Notes: generated from the letters alone by a model not told the origin. A stretch of DNA of 26,919 nucleotides from Flavobacteriaceae bacterium (GCA_002401385.1 NVSY01000005.1:1-26919), one strand, 5' to 3'; counted from the first letter of the stretch, positions 17,038-25,776 are shown. A program made the numbers and translations.

Positions 17038-18240
17038 ATGAAAATCCCTAAAAAATACGAATTTATCATCCAATTAGGAAAAGCCTTACATGCTTACGGT
17101 GTTCCTTCTCATAAAATACAGCGTTACTTAAAGCAGGTATCGAAGCGAAAAAACATCTCGGGTAGTTTTATGGACTCTCCCACCCGTATTAATTATGTTT
17201 TTTACGACAAACATACAGAGGAATCATTTAGCTATTTAGAGGCCGTAGATCCTGGGCAGTTAAATTTAGGTGCCATGGCAAAAGTCGTGGAGGTAGCAGA
17301 ACGCGTTCAAGATAAGAGTTTAGACTTCGAAGTAGCCAAACGTGCATTGCATATTATAGAGCAAAAGACAAAAAAAATAAATCATTTTATTTTAATCCTC
17401 GCATATACTTGGGGGGCTGGAGCTTTCAGTTTGTTATTAGGAACCAATTGGATTTCATGTATCGTCTCATTTTTTATGGGTGGAGTTGTCTATTTACTCT
17501 CTTTTTTGAGTAGTAAATTCACTTTTATAAATAACACCTTTGAAGCCTTAGCTTCTTTTACTGTCAGTATTTTAATTGGGATACTTTCCCTTTATTTCCC
17601 ATCCATAAACGTACCGATCACCATATTAGCGGCCATCATTATCTTAATCCCTGGAATGGCAATTACAACCGCATTGGAGGAGATTACCTATAAAAGTTTA
17701 GTCTCTGGATCTGCCAAGTTTTTTGATGCATTTATGTCCTTATTCAAACAGTTTTTCGGGGTACTGTTGGCCTTCTCCATTTTTAAAGTGGTGCATGACA
17801 TAGACATCGTTAGACCTGTTATAAATGACATCCCAAAATGGGCTACTTACATGGGGATTCCGCTATTATCTGTGTGTCTACTTCCTATTTTCCAAGTGCG
17901 AAAAAAAGATGTCCTTTTCAGTATTCTTACTTGTATTATAAGCTATAGCATCAGTGTATTGTTTTCTTTTTCAGGAATATTACTCAGCACCTTTATCGGA
18001 AGTTTAACCGTGGTATTAGTCAGTAATTTATTCTCTAAAATTACAGGATCACCCCGCCTTGTATACATCACTCAGGGAATCATAATGTTGGTACCAGGAA
18101 GTAAGGCATTTATAGGTATAAGTTCCGTGTTTTTAGATACACCCGTTCAAAATACAGAAAGTATCGGTATGCAAGTCGCCTATATTCTAATGGGCGTCAT
18201 TGGAGGTTTGTTATTTTCAGGGCCATTAAACACTAAGTAA
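17038..18240 (+). CDS. ThrE-like threonine/serine exporter family protein
   Basis: The 400-residue protein matches the two-part ThrE family. A soluble N-terminal part of about 110 residues (LGKALHAYGVPSHKIQRYL, DSPTRINYVF) leads into five or so membrane helices (DUF1212). These are followed by a second membrane block of about four to five helices (DUF3815-like), including GSPRLVYITQGIIMLVPGS. In actinobacteria ThrE exports threonine and serine. The substrate in this organism is inferred only from family membership. Both halves, sometimes encoded by separate genes elsewhere, are fused here. It ends 7 bp from the convergent AlbA_2 gene. Confidence 0.85.
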   Translation: MKIPKKYEFIIQLGKALHAYGVPSHKIQRYLKQVSKRKNISGSFMDSPTRINYVFYDKHTEESFSYLEAVDPGQLNLGAMAKVVEVAERVQDKSLDFEVAKRALHIIEQKTKKINHFILILAYTWGAGAFSLLLGTNWISCIVSFFMGGVVYLLSFLSSKFTFINNTFEALASFTVSILIGILSLYFPSINVPITILAAIIILIPGMAITTALEEITYKSLVSGSAKFFDAFMSLFKQFFGVLLAFSIFKVVHDIDIVRPVINDIPKWATYMGIPLLSVCLLPIFQVRKKDVLFSILTCIISYSISVLFSFSGILLSTFIGSLTVVLVSNLFSKITGSPRLVYITQGIIMLVPGSKAFIGISSVFLDTPVQNTESIGMQVAYILMGVIGGLLFSGPLNTK

Positions 18241-18247
18241 GAACTAG

Positions 18248-19387
18248 CTAATTATTGTATTTAACTTTTCGCAACACGCGCATCACCTCTTTAAAATTCA
18301 CATAAGCGGTAACATCATCTAAGGCCTTTAAATAAGGTTTAGACGCCTCTAAATAAGGCAATGCATCAGGCATATTATTCAAAATACAAATCATGTATTT
18401 TGTAGGGAGATCCTGTATCGCTATCTGTTCTTTTTCCGTCAGAGTTAAATGTTGTTTTAGTTGTTGTATTAAATAATTATTTTGTTTAAAAATATCGAGT
18501 AAAACAGCACCATTATATTGTGGAGGCTCAAACAAAAACTCTTCTGCCAACTTGTAATGGCCGTTGTTTTTAAAATGAATCACTTTTTTTTCCAAAGGGT
18601 ATAATTGCTGTATTTCATCAATTCCTAATAGCACATACTCCGTACAAACAAACGAATGTTCGCTTTGTTCGATCTGTACATAATCCAATGCGGAATAAAA
18701 AAAACGCTTATTTTCGTTTATTAATTCGATGTCTACTCTGGAATAATAGTTCTCTGAACCAATACAATGTATCTGTCCTGCCCAACACAGCACAAATTGC
18801 TCATGAAATACATTATAAGACGCAGACAGTTTCTTGTGAAAACTCATGAAATCCATCACGCCATCTAGCGTCAGTTTTATATTATTACTTGCCATTTTTT
18901 CAATAGCGTCCACTGTTTTTTTATTCTGATTTAATATTTCTTGTGCAGTAATATAAGGCATCGAATTACTCCCTTTTCTGTAAAAAATAAAATGCTTGTC
19001 GTATTTCCAACATTGCTTACTTAAGTAGGTCGTTTTAGCATTGGCAGCAATCGTCACCAATCCCACTACTTTATGTCTTGGTAAATCTGGAAAATGGACG
19101 TTCTCGTACATGATTCGAGGTGGATTTACAAAATAAGAATTCACCAGGTTTTGAATTTTACTATCGTCGTAAAAATCAACTCCTACTATTTGATTGGATT
19201 CGTCCTGCACACCGATCACCAAAAACGAATTATTATGCGGATTTGAATTTGACAAGGCACAAACATGCTTTAAAAACTTAGCCTTCCCCTCTAATTGATC
19301 TAAGTTTATTTTACGTTTTTTATCATAAAAGCTATTCTCGTCATTATGAGCGAGTAAATTCTTAATAAGAAGCCTTTTATTAATCAT
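18248..19387 (-). CDS. AlbA_2-domain (Schlafen-type) ATP-binding protein
   Basis: The 379-residue protein starts with an AlbA_2 / Schlafen-type domain at about residues 18-140, with phrases such as KAKFLKHVCALSNSNP, SFLVIGVQDESNQIVGVDF and HFIFYRKGSNSMPYI. Proteins with this domain are annotated as putative DNA-binding or ATP-binding regulators. The remaining 230 residues show no motif I recognise. The ATG at 19387 overlaps the end of the upstream SDR gene by 8 nt, which suggests translational coupling. I see no toxin, nuclease or phage neighbour to suggest a defence role. The biological role is unknown. Confidence 0.7.
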   Translation of the reverse strand: MINKRLLIKNLLAHNDENSFYDKKRKINLDQLEGKAKFLKHVCALSNSNPHNNSFLVIGVQDESNQIVGVDFYDDSKIQNLVNSYFVNPPRIMYENVHFPDLPRHKVVGLVTIAANAKTTYLSKQCWKYDKHFIFYRKGSNSMPYITAQEILNQNKKTVDAIEKMASNNIKLTLDGVMDFMSFHKKLSASYNVFHEQFVLCWAGQIHCIGSENYYSRVDIELINENKRFFYSALDYVQIEQSEHSFVCTEYVLLGIDEIQQLYPLEKKVIHFKNNGHYKLAEEFLFEPPQYNGAVLLDIFKQNNYLIQQLKQHLTLTEKEQIAIQDLPTKYMICILNNMPDALPYLEASKPYLKALDDVTAYVNFKEVMRVLRKVKYNN

Positions 19388-20144
19388 AGGATCTCCTATT
19401 CAATATGGTAGTATTTGCCTGAGCAGTTGGATACACCAGTAAATCCTCTATATTCACATGAGCAGGTCTAGTGACAACAAAGTTAATAATATCGGCAATA
19501 TCTTCCGCTTGTAAGGCGTCGAATCCCTTATAAACTTCCGATGCTTTTTTTTCATCTCCTTTAAACCTCACTTCAGAAAATGCTGTTTCTACCGCGCCTG
19601 GATGAATGGCGGACACTCGGATATTATACGGATTCAAATCTATACGCATGGCCTTGTTCAAAGCATCCACTGCATGTTTCGAAGCACAATAAACATTTCC
19701 TTTTGGATACACTTCCTTTGCAGCTATCGAACCTATATTAACTATAAAACCACTGTTATTGGCGATCATTATAGGAATTATAGCTTTAGAAACATACAAC
19801 AGTCCTTTTACATTGACATCTATCATTGTATCCCAATCATCGACCAATCCGTCTTGAATAGACACCAATCCATGCGCATTACCTGCATTATTTAAAAGGA
19901 TATCAATATCACTGAAATTTGCGGGTAAAGATGCAATTGCTTTTTTAACAGACGCGTTGTCTCGGACATCAAATGAAAGTATGTGTACATCGGTATCGCT
20001 AGAAAGTTCTTTTTGAAGTTTCAATAGGAGTTCTTTTCTCCTCCCACATAGAATTAATCGTATGTTGTTTTTGGCAAAAAGTACTGCTGTTGCTTTTCCT
20101 ATTCCCGAAGTTGCTCCAGTAATAAATGCGGTCTTATTTATCAT
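19380..20144 (-). CDS. Short-chain dehydrogenase/reductase (SDR)
   Basis: A classical SDR of 254 residues. The nucleotide-binding motif TGATSGIGKATA is at about 8-19, NNAGNAHG follows near residue 85, and the catalytic YCASK supplies Tyr and Lys, with Ser in IVNIGS. The C-terminus reads HPGAVETAF. It is close to YdfG/DltE-type NADP-dependent hydroxy-acid dehydrogenases, including the PAHVNIEDLLVYPT tail. The substrate is likely serine or another 3-hydroxy acid, from family resemblance only. The frame is open further upstream to 20225, but that longer start would cross the terminator at 20175-20207. The ATG at 20144 gives the normal SDR N-terminus (MINKTAFITG). It is coupled to the downstream AlbA_2 gene. 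Confidence 0.9.
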   Translation of the reverse strand: MINKTAFITGATSGIGKATAVLFAKNNIRLILCGRRKELLLKLQKELSSDTDVHILSFDVRDNASVKKAIASLPANFSDIDILLNNAGNAHGLVSIQDGLVDDWDTMIDVNVKGLLYVSKAIIPIMIANNSGFIVNIGSIAAKEVYPKGNVYCASKHAVDALNKAMRIDLNPYNIRVSAIHPGAVETAFSEVRFKGDEKKASEVYKGFDALQAEDIADIINFVVTRPAHVNIEDLLVYPTAQANTTILNRRSYD

Positions 20145-20174
20145 TATAGTTTGTTTTATGAAAAGTGAATATAC

Positions 20175-20207
20175 AAAAAAACCGCTCATTTGCCGTGAGC
20201 GGTTTTT
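20175..20207 (-). terminator. Bidirectional terminator hairpin after the lipoprotein gene
   Basis: AAAAACCGCTCA (20177-20188) pairs perfectly with TGAGCGGTTTTT (20196-20207) around a 7-nt loop. A/T runs on both sides make it work in either direction. It lies about 50 bp after the lipoprotein stop and about 30 bp upstream of the SDR start. Confidence 0.9.
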
Positions 20208-20259
20208 GCTTAATTGGGATATCAATCCAATTAAAAATCAACTAACCAAACTTTAATCT

Positions 20260-21171
20260 TTATATCTTAGAAGTTCTTACCTTCTGAACTCTTTTTACTT
20301 TTGTTCTTTTTCTTGCTTTCTGAACCGTACTACTTTTCTTTTTGTATTGGATAAATCCAAGCCCTTCAAAATAATAAGTTGTTCCGGAATTTATATGGTA
20401 CAATTCAATTTCTTGATCGGTATCTATAAACAATTCAAATACTTCTGAATCTCCATCCGAGTAATACAATGTCAATTCTTTTAAATAATCTTCATTGGTA
20501 TAATCTGCTACGGAATAACTTCCTTTGTAACTCCAATCTAAGTTAGCAATATTTGTGCCAACCTCTGATTGAGAAGAATAAAAATTTGTTATATCGTCTG
20601 GAGTAAAACTTAAAAAGTTCTCATAATCAAAATCATTCACCTCACCTTCAGTACTTGTACTCGTTTTTGCCCATACATCGTATTCTTGTAAAAAATACTC
20701 AATGTTTTCATAAAATATTTTATCCCAATCAAAATTAGCAAAAGAATTACCTTCCAGTACATAGGAAACATCATCATACTTATTATATAGTTCTATCACA
20801 CCATTTCCGAGTTCTGTGACTTCAAATACATAAGCCCCTTCTTTAAAGTGATTTACTTGTAAAGATCCTGTACTGGTATTATACGTTCCTATTTGGCGTC
20901 CACTATCGCTCCCAGATGTTCCAAATCCAACTAAATTATTATTCGCGTATAAACGCCCATTCACAAAAGAAAGGGTAAAAGCATTGGATAGAAAAGGGAG
21001 GTTCTTAACACCCGATTTTTTATGAATATTGACATACCAAATTTCGTAATCCGATAGGACATCTTCCAATGTATATTGTGGTTCTTCTATATAATGAGGA
21101 TCCTCTACAAAACAAGAGGTTAAGAACACACTCATTATAAAGAGACTTAAAAGTAATTTTATAGGTTTCAT
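20260..21171 (-). CDS. Flavobacterial lipoprotein of unknown function
   Basis: The 303-residue protein has a lipoprotein signal (MKPIKLLLSLFIMSVFL, then TSC with Cys20). The mature part is acidic and rich in Tyr and Asp, with phrases such as LPFLSNAFTLSFVNGRLYANNN and IFYENIEYFLQEYDVW. I remember similar flavobacterial proteins being labelled nicotinic acid mononucleotide adenyltransferase. The usual nucleotidyltransferase HxGH motif is absent here, so I do not use that name. Two internal halves look alike (LYNKYDDVSYVLEG, then LYHINSGTTYYFEG), which suggests a duplicated beta-rich domain. The last 30 residues are strikingly basic (KARKRTKVKRVQKVRT). It is monocistronic, ends at a strong terminator, and is divergent from sprE. 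Confidence 0.75.
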   Translation of the reverse strand: MKPIKLLLSLFIMSVFLTSCFVEDPHYIEEPQYTLEDVLSDYEIWYVNIHKKSGVKNLPFLSNAFTLSFVNGRLYANNNLVGFGTSGSDSGRQIGTYNTSTGSLQVNHFKEGAYVFEVTELGNGVIELYNKYDDVSYVLEGNSFANFDWDKIFYENIEYFLQEYDVWAKTSTSTEGEVNDFDYENFLSFTPDDITNFYSSQSEVGTNIANLDWSYKGSYSVADYTNEDYLKELTLYYSDGDSEVFELFIDTDQEIELYHINSGTTYYFEGLGFIQYKKKSSTVQKARKRTKVKRVQKVRTSKI

Positions 21172-21308
21172 ATTCTTGTATTTAATGGGTTCGTAAACTT
21201 ATTTTCAAAAGTTATGCCAAAAAATAATTGTGACAATAATTTATTCACTTTAAAAAACCAAGCAAAAGCAGCTACACTCCTGAAAATTATTCAAACTATT
21301 CTATATTT

Positions 21309-21316
21309 TAGTTTTG
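21309..21316 (+). promoter_or_regulatory. Candidate -7 box for the sprE gene cluster
   Basis: TAGTTTTG matches TAnnTTTG exactly but lies 77 nt from the chosen TTG start, farther than the other boxes in this window. No good -33 element is visible. Confidence 0.3.
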
Positions 21317-21392
21317 AATTAATTTGTATTTTTACAATTCTGAACAATAAAATAACTATATTTCGGTTTAAAAAAGTAGGAAAAAAAACACA

Positions 21393-23570
21393 TTGAAAAT
21401 AGCTTCTAAAATATTCGTCACGCTGATCTTAGTTCTTGTGGTAAGTTGTTCAACCAAAAAGGACACACTTATTTCAAGGAATTTTCACACGTTAACTACA
21501 AAATACAACGTATTGTTTAACGGGGAGGAGTCTTTTAATCAAGGACTTGCTGGAATAAACGCCTCTTACAACGATAATTATTGGGAAATTCTCCCAATAG
21601 AACCCTTAAAAATTGAAGAAGAAGCATTCACAATCGCACAAGATACTAACGCGATAAAAGCTACAGGACCATTTGCACTCGCCGAAGAAAAGTCTGTAAA
21701 AGCCATCCAGCGACACTCTATGAACATCAAAGGTCGCGAACGCAATAGGCAAATAGATGATGCCTATTTATTATTAGGTAAAGCACGTTATTACTCTAGC
21801 AGATTTGTCCCTGCGATTGAAGCATTTAATTATGTAATAGAACACTACCCTTCTGCCAGTTTAATTTCCGAAACAAAAATTTGGCAAGCAAAAACACAGC
21901 TACGTTTACACAACGAAGAACAAGCGATTACCTCCTTAAAACATTTATTAGAAAAAGAAGACTTAAAAAAGGAAATCGTAGAAAGTGCTCATACAGCCTT
22001 AGCCATGGCATATATGGCTAGCGACAGTATTCAATTAGCAATAGACCATTTGCAAAAATCCGTACGCACACAACAGCACAAGCATCAACATGCTCGAAAT
22101 TTATTTATCCTAGGACAATTATACAGAACACAGCAAAAAATAGACTCTTCTAATCAATCATTTGACAAGGTCATCAAATACAAAAAATCGCCTTACAAAT
22201 ATGTCATTCACAGTCAAATAGAAAAAGCTAAAAACTCCTCTAAGGACAATCATAGTGAATTAGAACATGTATTTTCAAAATTGATAAGAAACAGGGACAA
22301 TAGACCTTTCTTAGATAAACTATATTATCAGTCAGGAAACATCGCTTTAAAACTAAACAAGGAAACAGAAGCGATGGAATTTTTCAAAAAATCCATCCAT
22401 GCAACATCAGCTAGTACCCAACAAAAGAGTTTATCATACCAAGCATTAGGAAATTATTATTTCGACAAGACACATTATATCGTAGCTGGAGCCTATTACG
22501 ACAGCATCTTAGCCATCGCAAGCGATGAAAACTCAAAACGTATTCGAAAAATAAAACGAAAGAGAGCCAATTTAGATGATGTAATTACCCAAGAAGCTAT
22601 TGCGAGCATTAACGATAGTATTCTCGAAGTTGTATCGCTAGACAAGGAAGGAAGGATTGCCTATTTTGAAGCCTATATAGAAAAATTAAAAATAGCCGAC
22701 GAAGTACAAAAAACAGCACAAAAAACATATACTACCGGATTTGGAAACCCACTGACTAGTACGAACAAACCCACAAGTGCATCGGGAAAATGGTATTTTT
22801 ACAATGTTCAAACGATCGGATTTGGCGCACAGGAATTCCAACAAATATGGGGGAATAGACCTCTAGAGGATCACTGGAGAGTTTCTAATAAAAGAATCCT
22901 CCAAAACAATCTTCCAGAAGACAGTACCGATACCGAAAATGAGATAGAAGACAGTAAAAGATACGACCTAGATTTTTACCTCAGTCAAATACCTACAGAG
23001 CAGAAAGTCATTGACTCTATAAAGATGACTAGAAACAAGGCCTATTTTAATTTAGGAATTATTTACAAAGAACAGTTCAAAATAGCTGATATCGCTATTT
23101 ACAAATTTGAAAAGCTCTTGACTTTTTCACATAACAAGCAGTGGAAATTACCGAGTAATTACCATTTATTCAAATTATACGCTGCAACTTCACAAGAAAG
23201 ATCAAGTTTCTACAAAAAGGAAGTATTAGACAACTATCCAGATTCTAGATATGCACAAATAATTCTAAATCCGAATAAGGTTTTAGAACAAGCAGCCTCA
23301 AAAGACGCTCCAGAAAAAATATATGCAACCACCTACTATCTCTACAAAGACCAGAAGTACGAAGAAGTTGTCACAAAATCAACTACGTCCATACAGTTAT
23401 TTAATGGCAACGCTATAGTTCCTAAATTCGAACTATTAAAAGCATACAGCATTAGTAAACTCGAAGGGAAAGAAGCCTTTAAAGAAGCTTTAGAATTCAT
23501 TCTAATCAACTACCCCAATACAGAAGAGGCCCATAAAGCCAGTGAAATAATTAATCAACTCAAAAAGTAA
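21393..23570 (+). CDS. sprE: SprE/PorW-family gliding motility and type IX secretion TPR lipoprotein
   Basis: The 725-residue protein begins, from a TTG codon, with a lipoprotein signal (MKIASKIFVTLILVLVVSC, Cys19). It is followed by the family-typical STKKDTLISRNFHTLTTKYN and VLFNGEESFNQGL. No ATG would keep the signal intact. Several tetratricopeptide-like helical repeats follow (ARYYSSRFVPAIEAFNYVIEHYP; LGNYYFDKTHYIVAGAYYDSI). A central ASGKWYFYN segment and a second TPR block complete it. SprE (PorW in Porphyromonas) is an envelope lipoprotein needed for type IX secretion and, in gliders, for motility. From memory, other members are longer, so the central region may be shorter here. Bactofilin follows after 5 bp. 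Confidence 0.88.
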   Translation: MKIASKIFVTLILVLVVSCSTKKDTLISRNFHTLTTKYNVLFNGEESFNQGLAGINASYNDNYWEILPIEPLKIEEEAFTIAQDTNAIKATGPFALAEEKSVKAIQRHSMNIKGRERNRQIDDAYLLLGKARYYSSRFVPAIEAFNYVIEHYPSASLISETKIWQAKTQLRLHNEEQAITSLKHLLEKEDLKKEIVESAHTALAMAYMASDSIQLAIDHLQKSVRTQQHKHQHARNLFILGQLYRTQQKIDSSNQSFDKVIKYKKSPYKYVIHSQIEKAKNSSKDNHSELEHVFSKLIRNRDNRPFLDKLYYQSGNIALKLNKETEAMEFFKKSIHATSASTQQKSLSYQALGNYYFDKTHYIVAGAYYDSILAIASDENSKRIRKIKRKRANLDDVITQEAIASINDSILEVVSLDKEGRIAYFEAYIEKLKIADEVQKTAQKTYTTGFGNPLTSTNKPTSASGKWYFYNVQTIGFGAQEFQQIWGNRPLEDHWRVSNKRILQNNLPEDSTDTENEIEDSKRYDLDFYLSQIPTEQKVIDSIKMTRNKAYFNLGIIYKEQFKIADIAIYKFEKLLTFSHNKQWKLPSNYHLFKLYAATSQERSSFYKKEVLDNYPDSRYAQIILNPNKVLEQAASKDAPEKIYATTYYLYKDQKYEEVVTKSTTSIQLFNGNAIVPKFELLKAYSISKLEGKEAFKEALEFILINYPNTEEAHKASEIINQLKK

Positions 23571-23575
23571 CTCTC

Positions 23576-23971
23576 ATGTTTACAGAAAAAACCTCAAAAC
23601 CTATGCAATCCCACGAACGTAACGTCATAGGTCAAAATACACATATAGTAGGAGACATAAAATCAGAAGGAGATTTTAGAATAGACGGAACCGTCGAAGG
23701 AACCATAACCACATCAGGAAGAGTTGTAATAGGAAAGCAAGGAAAAGTAACAGGAAAAGTAATCTGTAAATTAGCAGAAATAGAAGGAGAATTTTCAGGA
23801 GAACTTATCGTAAACGATGTATTAACATTAAAATCCAACTCTAAAATCACAGGAGATGTAACCATTGGTAAGTTATCGGTAGAGCCAGGAGCCACATTTA
23901 ATGCGACTTGCGCCATGAAAGGATCAGTAAAAGAATTAAAACATGGAAAAAAAGCCGAGAAAATCGCCTAA
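23576..23971 (+). CDS. Bactofilin (polymer-forming cytoskeletal protein)
   Basis: The 131-residue protein is a typical bactofilin. A short disordered N-terminus (to about residue 18) leads to a right-handed beta-helix of repeating hydrophobic rungs, visible as IGQNTHIVGDIKSEGDFRID, VEGTITTSGRVVIG and GKVTGKVICKLAEIEGEFSG. A short basic tail ends it. Bactofilins polymerise without nucleotide and often sit at the membrane to organise envelope machinery. Its gene starts 5 bp after sprE and overlaps atpZ by 29 bp, so all are probably co-transcribed. A link to SprE localisation is only inferred. Confidence 0.93.
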   Translation: MFTEKTSKPMQSHERNVIGQNTHIVGDIKSEGDFRIDGTVEGTITTSGRVVIGKQGKVTGKVICKLAEIEGEFSGELIVNDVLTLKSNSKITGDVTIGKLSVEPGATFNATCAMKGSVKELKHGKKAEKIA

Positions 23972-24161
23972 TAAATACTTACAACTTACAAGTGCAGGAT
24001 TACAAATGGGCATCTCTATCTATTTAGGTGCCTATTTTGGTAAAAAATTAGACGCCCACTATCAATTTGAAAAACCCTTTTTTACTATTGGATTTATCTT
24101 AGTTGCATTTGTATTATCCATGTATAGCCTACTCCAAAAACTAAAAAGCTTAGACCCGTAA
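23943..24161 (+). CDS. AtpZ/AtpI-family ATP synthase accessory protein
   Basis: This 72-residue membrane protein has two hydrophobic helices: LQLTSAGLQMGISIYLGAYF, then KPFFTIGFILVAFVLSMYSL. The loop between them carries GKKLDAHY. Length, topology and position just before the F0 genes fit the AtpZ/AtpI group, which assists c-ring assembly or magnesium handling. Its start lies inside bactofilin (29-bp overlap), and its stop directly abuts the next start (24161/24162). Both are signs of translational coupling. Confidence 0.8.
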   Translation: MEKKPRKSPNKYLQLTSAGLQMGISIYLGAYFGKKLDAHYQFEKPFFTIGFILVAFVLSMYSLLQKLKSLDP

Positions 24162-24542
24162 ATGAACGCTATTATTAAGTTTGCATACAAATTATCACTA
24201 ATTCTTATTCTCTTGTTTAGCATACATATAGGAGTCTTAAAATTAACCTCTCACGCTGTATTTGAAAACTACATAATAGAAAGCTACCTAATCCAACTGT
24301 TATTAACGTTTTTCATATATACTATGATATATATCAGGCGAATTCCGCAACATGACATCTTAGGCTTTTTGTTTATAGCAGGTAGCATGTTAAAATTTGC
24401 CGTTTTCTTTGTGGTATTTAACCCATGGTTTAAACAAGACGGAGACATTAATAAACTAGAATTTGCCTCCTTTTTTATCCCCTACACCGCTTGTCTAATC
24501 TACGAATCTATAGCTGTAAGCAAATTGCTAAATTCTAAGTAA
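24162..24542 (+). CDS. Small four-helix membrane protein (DUF6168-like) in the atp cluster
   Basis: The 126-residue protein has four hydrophobic segments, at about 8-28, 42-58, 66-85 and 102-121. It begins immediately at the stop of atpZ. I believe it belongs to the flavobacterial family DUF6168, which is often found at this position. Its place between atpZ and atpB and its topology resemble AtpI-type small proteins of other bacteria. A role in F0 assembly is therefore an attractive inference, with no motif to prove it. Confidence 0.65.
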   Translation: MNAIIKFAYKLSLILILLFSIHIGVLKLTSHAVFENYIIESYLIQLLLTFFIYTMIYIRRIPQHDILGFLFIAGSMLKFAVFFVVFNPWFKQDGDINKLEFASFFIPYTACLIYESIAVSKLLNSK

Positions 24543-24618
24543 TATGATAAGAAATTAACGAAGTTGTAATCCTTCAAAACAAAAGATAAAATATATTTTA
24601 GTTTTTAATATAAAAGCT

Positions 24619-24659
24619 TACATTTGCACTTATTTTAAAGTGACCACTATAAATAAGTG
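24619..24659 (+). promoter_or_regulatory. Promoter-like box and hairpin directly before atpB
   Basis: TACATTTG (24619-24626) matches TAnnTTTG exactly and is identical to the box before the ThrE-like gene. It is followed at once by a perfect 9-bp inverted repeat, CACTTATTT (24627-24635) with AAATAAGTG (24651-24659), whose 15-nt loop could form a smaller AGT/ACT stem. The second arm ends 2 nt before the atpB ATG. It could therefore act as an operator at the start site or as an mRNA hairpin that limits initiation. Confidence 0.5.
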
Positions 24660-24661
24660 AT

Positions 24662-25744
24662 ATGCAAATAAGAAACCTAGTTACAACACTAACTTTAGTA
24701 CTGTTTTTTACCTGTTTTTCAGCCTTTTCATCCACAAAAGATGAAGTAAAAGAGGGGAAATCTGATATAAAAACAGAAATCAAAGAATTTATCCAACACC
24801 ATTTAAAAGATTCGTATGATTTCGGGATCACAGCATGGAAAGCGGAAGATGGAACCACCAAACATTTTGGGTTTCCTTTACCTATTATCTTAATTGATGA
24901 AGGTGTGCATGTTTTTATGTCTTCAAAATTTCACCACGGTGAAACTGTAGCAGAAAGCAAGGGTAAATTTTTTAAAGTATACCATTCAAAAATATACAGC
25001 ACGGATGCTGCTGGAACGATTACTTATGATGACAAACATCATGTAGCGAACTCAAAACCATTTGATTTTTCTATCACTAAAAACGTAGTCGCTATTTTAT
25101 TTATTGCTATAATGATGCTACTGTTGTTCACCAACTTAGCTAAATCATATGCGAAAAACAATGGAGTTCCTACAGGAATGGGACGCTTTTTTGAGCCTAT
25201 CATTATCTATATTAGAGATGACATTGCGATTCCAAATATTGGAGAAAAACGCTACAAAAAATACATGAGTTTCTTATTAACCGTATTTTTCTTTATATGG
25301 TTTGTAAACTTATTAGGATTAACACCATTAGGAGTAAACGTAACAGGGAATATAGCCGTTACTTTTGCCTTGGCATTAACCACCTATTTAATCACAACTT
25401 TTACAGCAACAAAAGATTATTGGAAACATATTTTTTGGATGCCAGGAGTTCCTAAAGCAATGCGTCCTATTTTAGCGCCTATTGAATTATTAGGGACCGT
25501 AATTAAACCATTCTCTTTAATGATACGTTTGTATGCAAATATGACTGCAGGACATATTGTTTTAATGAGTATTATCGGTTTAATGTTTATCTTTAAAAGC
25601 TGGATTGGAAGTCCATTATCATTTGGATTGGCTTTTGGACTAATGCTATTAGAATTATTGGTTGCTGCATTACAGGCGTATATTTTCACCATGTTATCAG
25701 CATTATATTTCGGTTCTGCTTCAGAAGAGCATGACGAACACTAA
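24662..25744 (+). CDS. atpB: ATP synthase F0 subunit a
   Basis: The 360-residue protein is the membrane stator subunit of the proton channel. The C-terminal part contains the essential Arg289 in SLMIRLYANMTAGHIVL and the final helix AALQAYIFTMLSALYFGSA. An N-terminal signal-like segment (LVTTLTLVLFFTCFSAFSS) and a periplasmic extension of about 110 residues precede the core. This long form is typical of Bacteroidota and explains why it exceeds the usual 250-270 residues. It is followed 32 bp later by atpE and probably has its own promoter at 24619-24626. Confidence 0.97.
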   Translation: MQIRNLVTTLTLVLFFTCFSAFSSTKDEVKEGKSDIKTEIKEFIQHHLKDSYDFGITAWKAEDGTTKHFGFPLPIILIDEGVHVFMSSKFHHGETVAESKGKFFKVYHSKIYSTDAAGTITYDDKHHVANSKPFDFSITKNVVAILFIAIMMLLLFTNLAKSYAKNNGVPTGMGRFFEPIIIYIRDDIAIPNIGEKRYKKYMSFLLTVFFFIWFVNLLGLTPLGVNVTGNIAVTFALALTTYLITTFTATKDYWKHIFWMPGVPKAMRPILAPIELLGTVIKPFSLMIRLYANMTAGHIVLMSIIGLMFIFKSWIGSPLSFGLAFGLMLLELLVAALQAYIFTMLSALYFGSASEEHDEH

Positions 25745-25776
25745 CAAGAATGTTTAATTAAATAAATTTATATATT

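Noticed and set aside
18248..20144. A defence island built on the AlbA_2/Schlafen-type protein.
   Set aside because: Its partner is an ordinary SDR and the surroundings are housekeeping genes. No nuclease, toxin, helicase, integrase or phage gene is near.
21214..21396. A 60-codon plus-strand frame whose stop overlaps the TTG start of sprE.
   Set aside because: It lies in very AT-rich intergenic DNA and spans the promoter-like box at 21309-21316. It shows no family resemblance; the overlap could be chance. A leader peptide is possible but unsupported.
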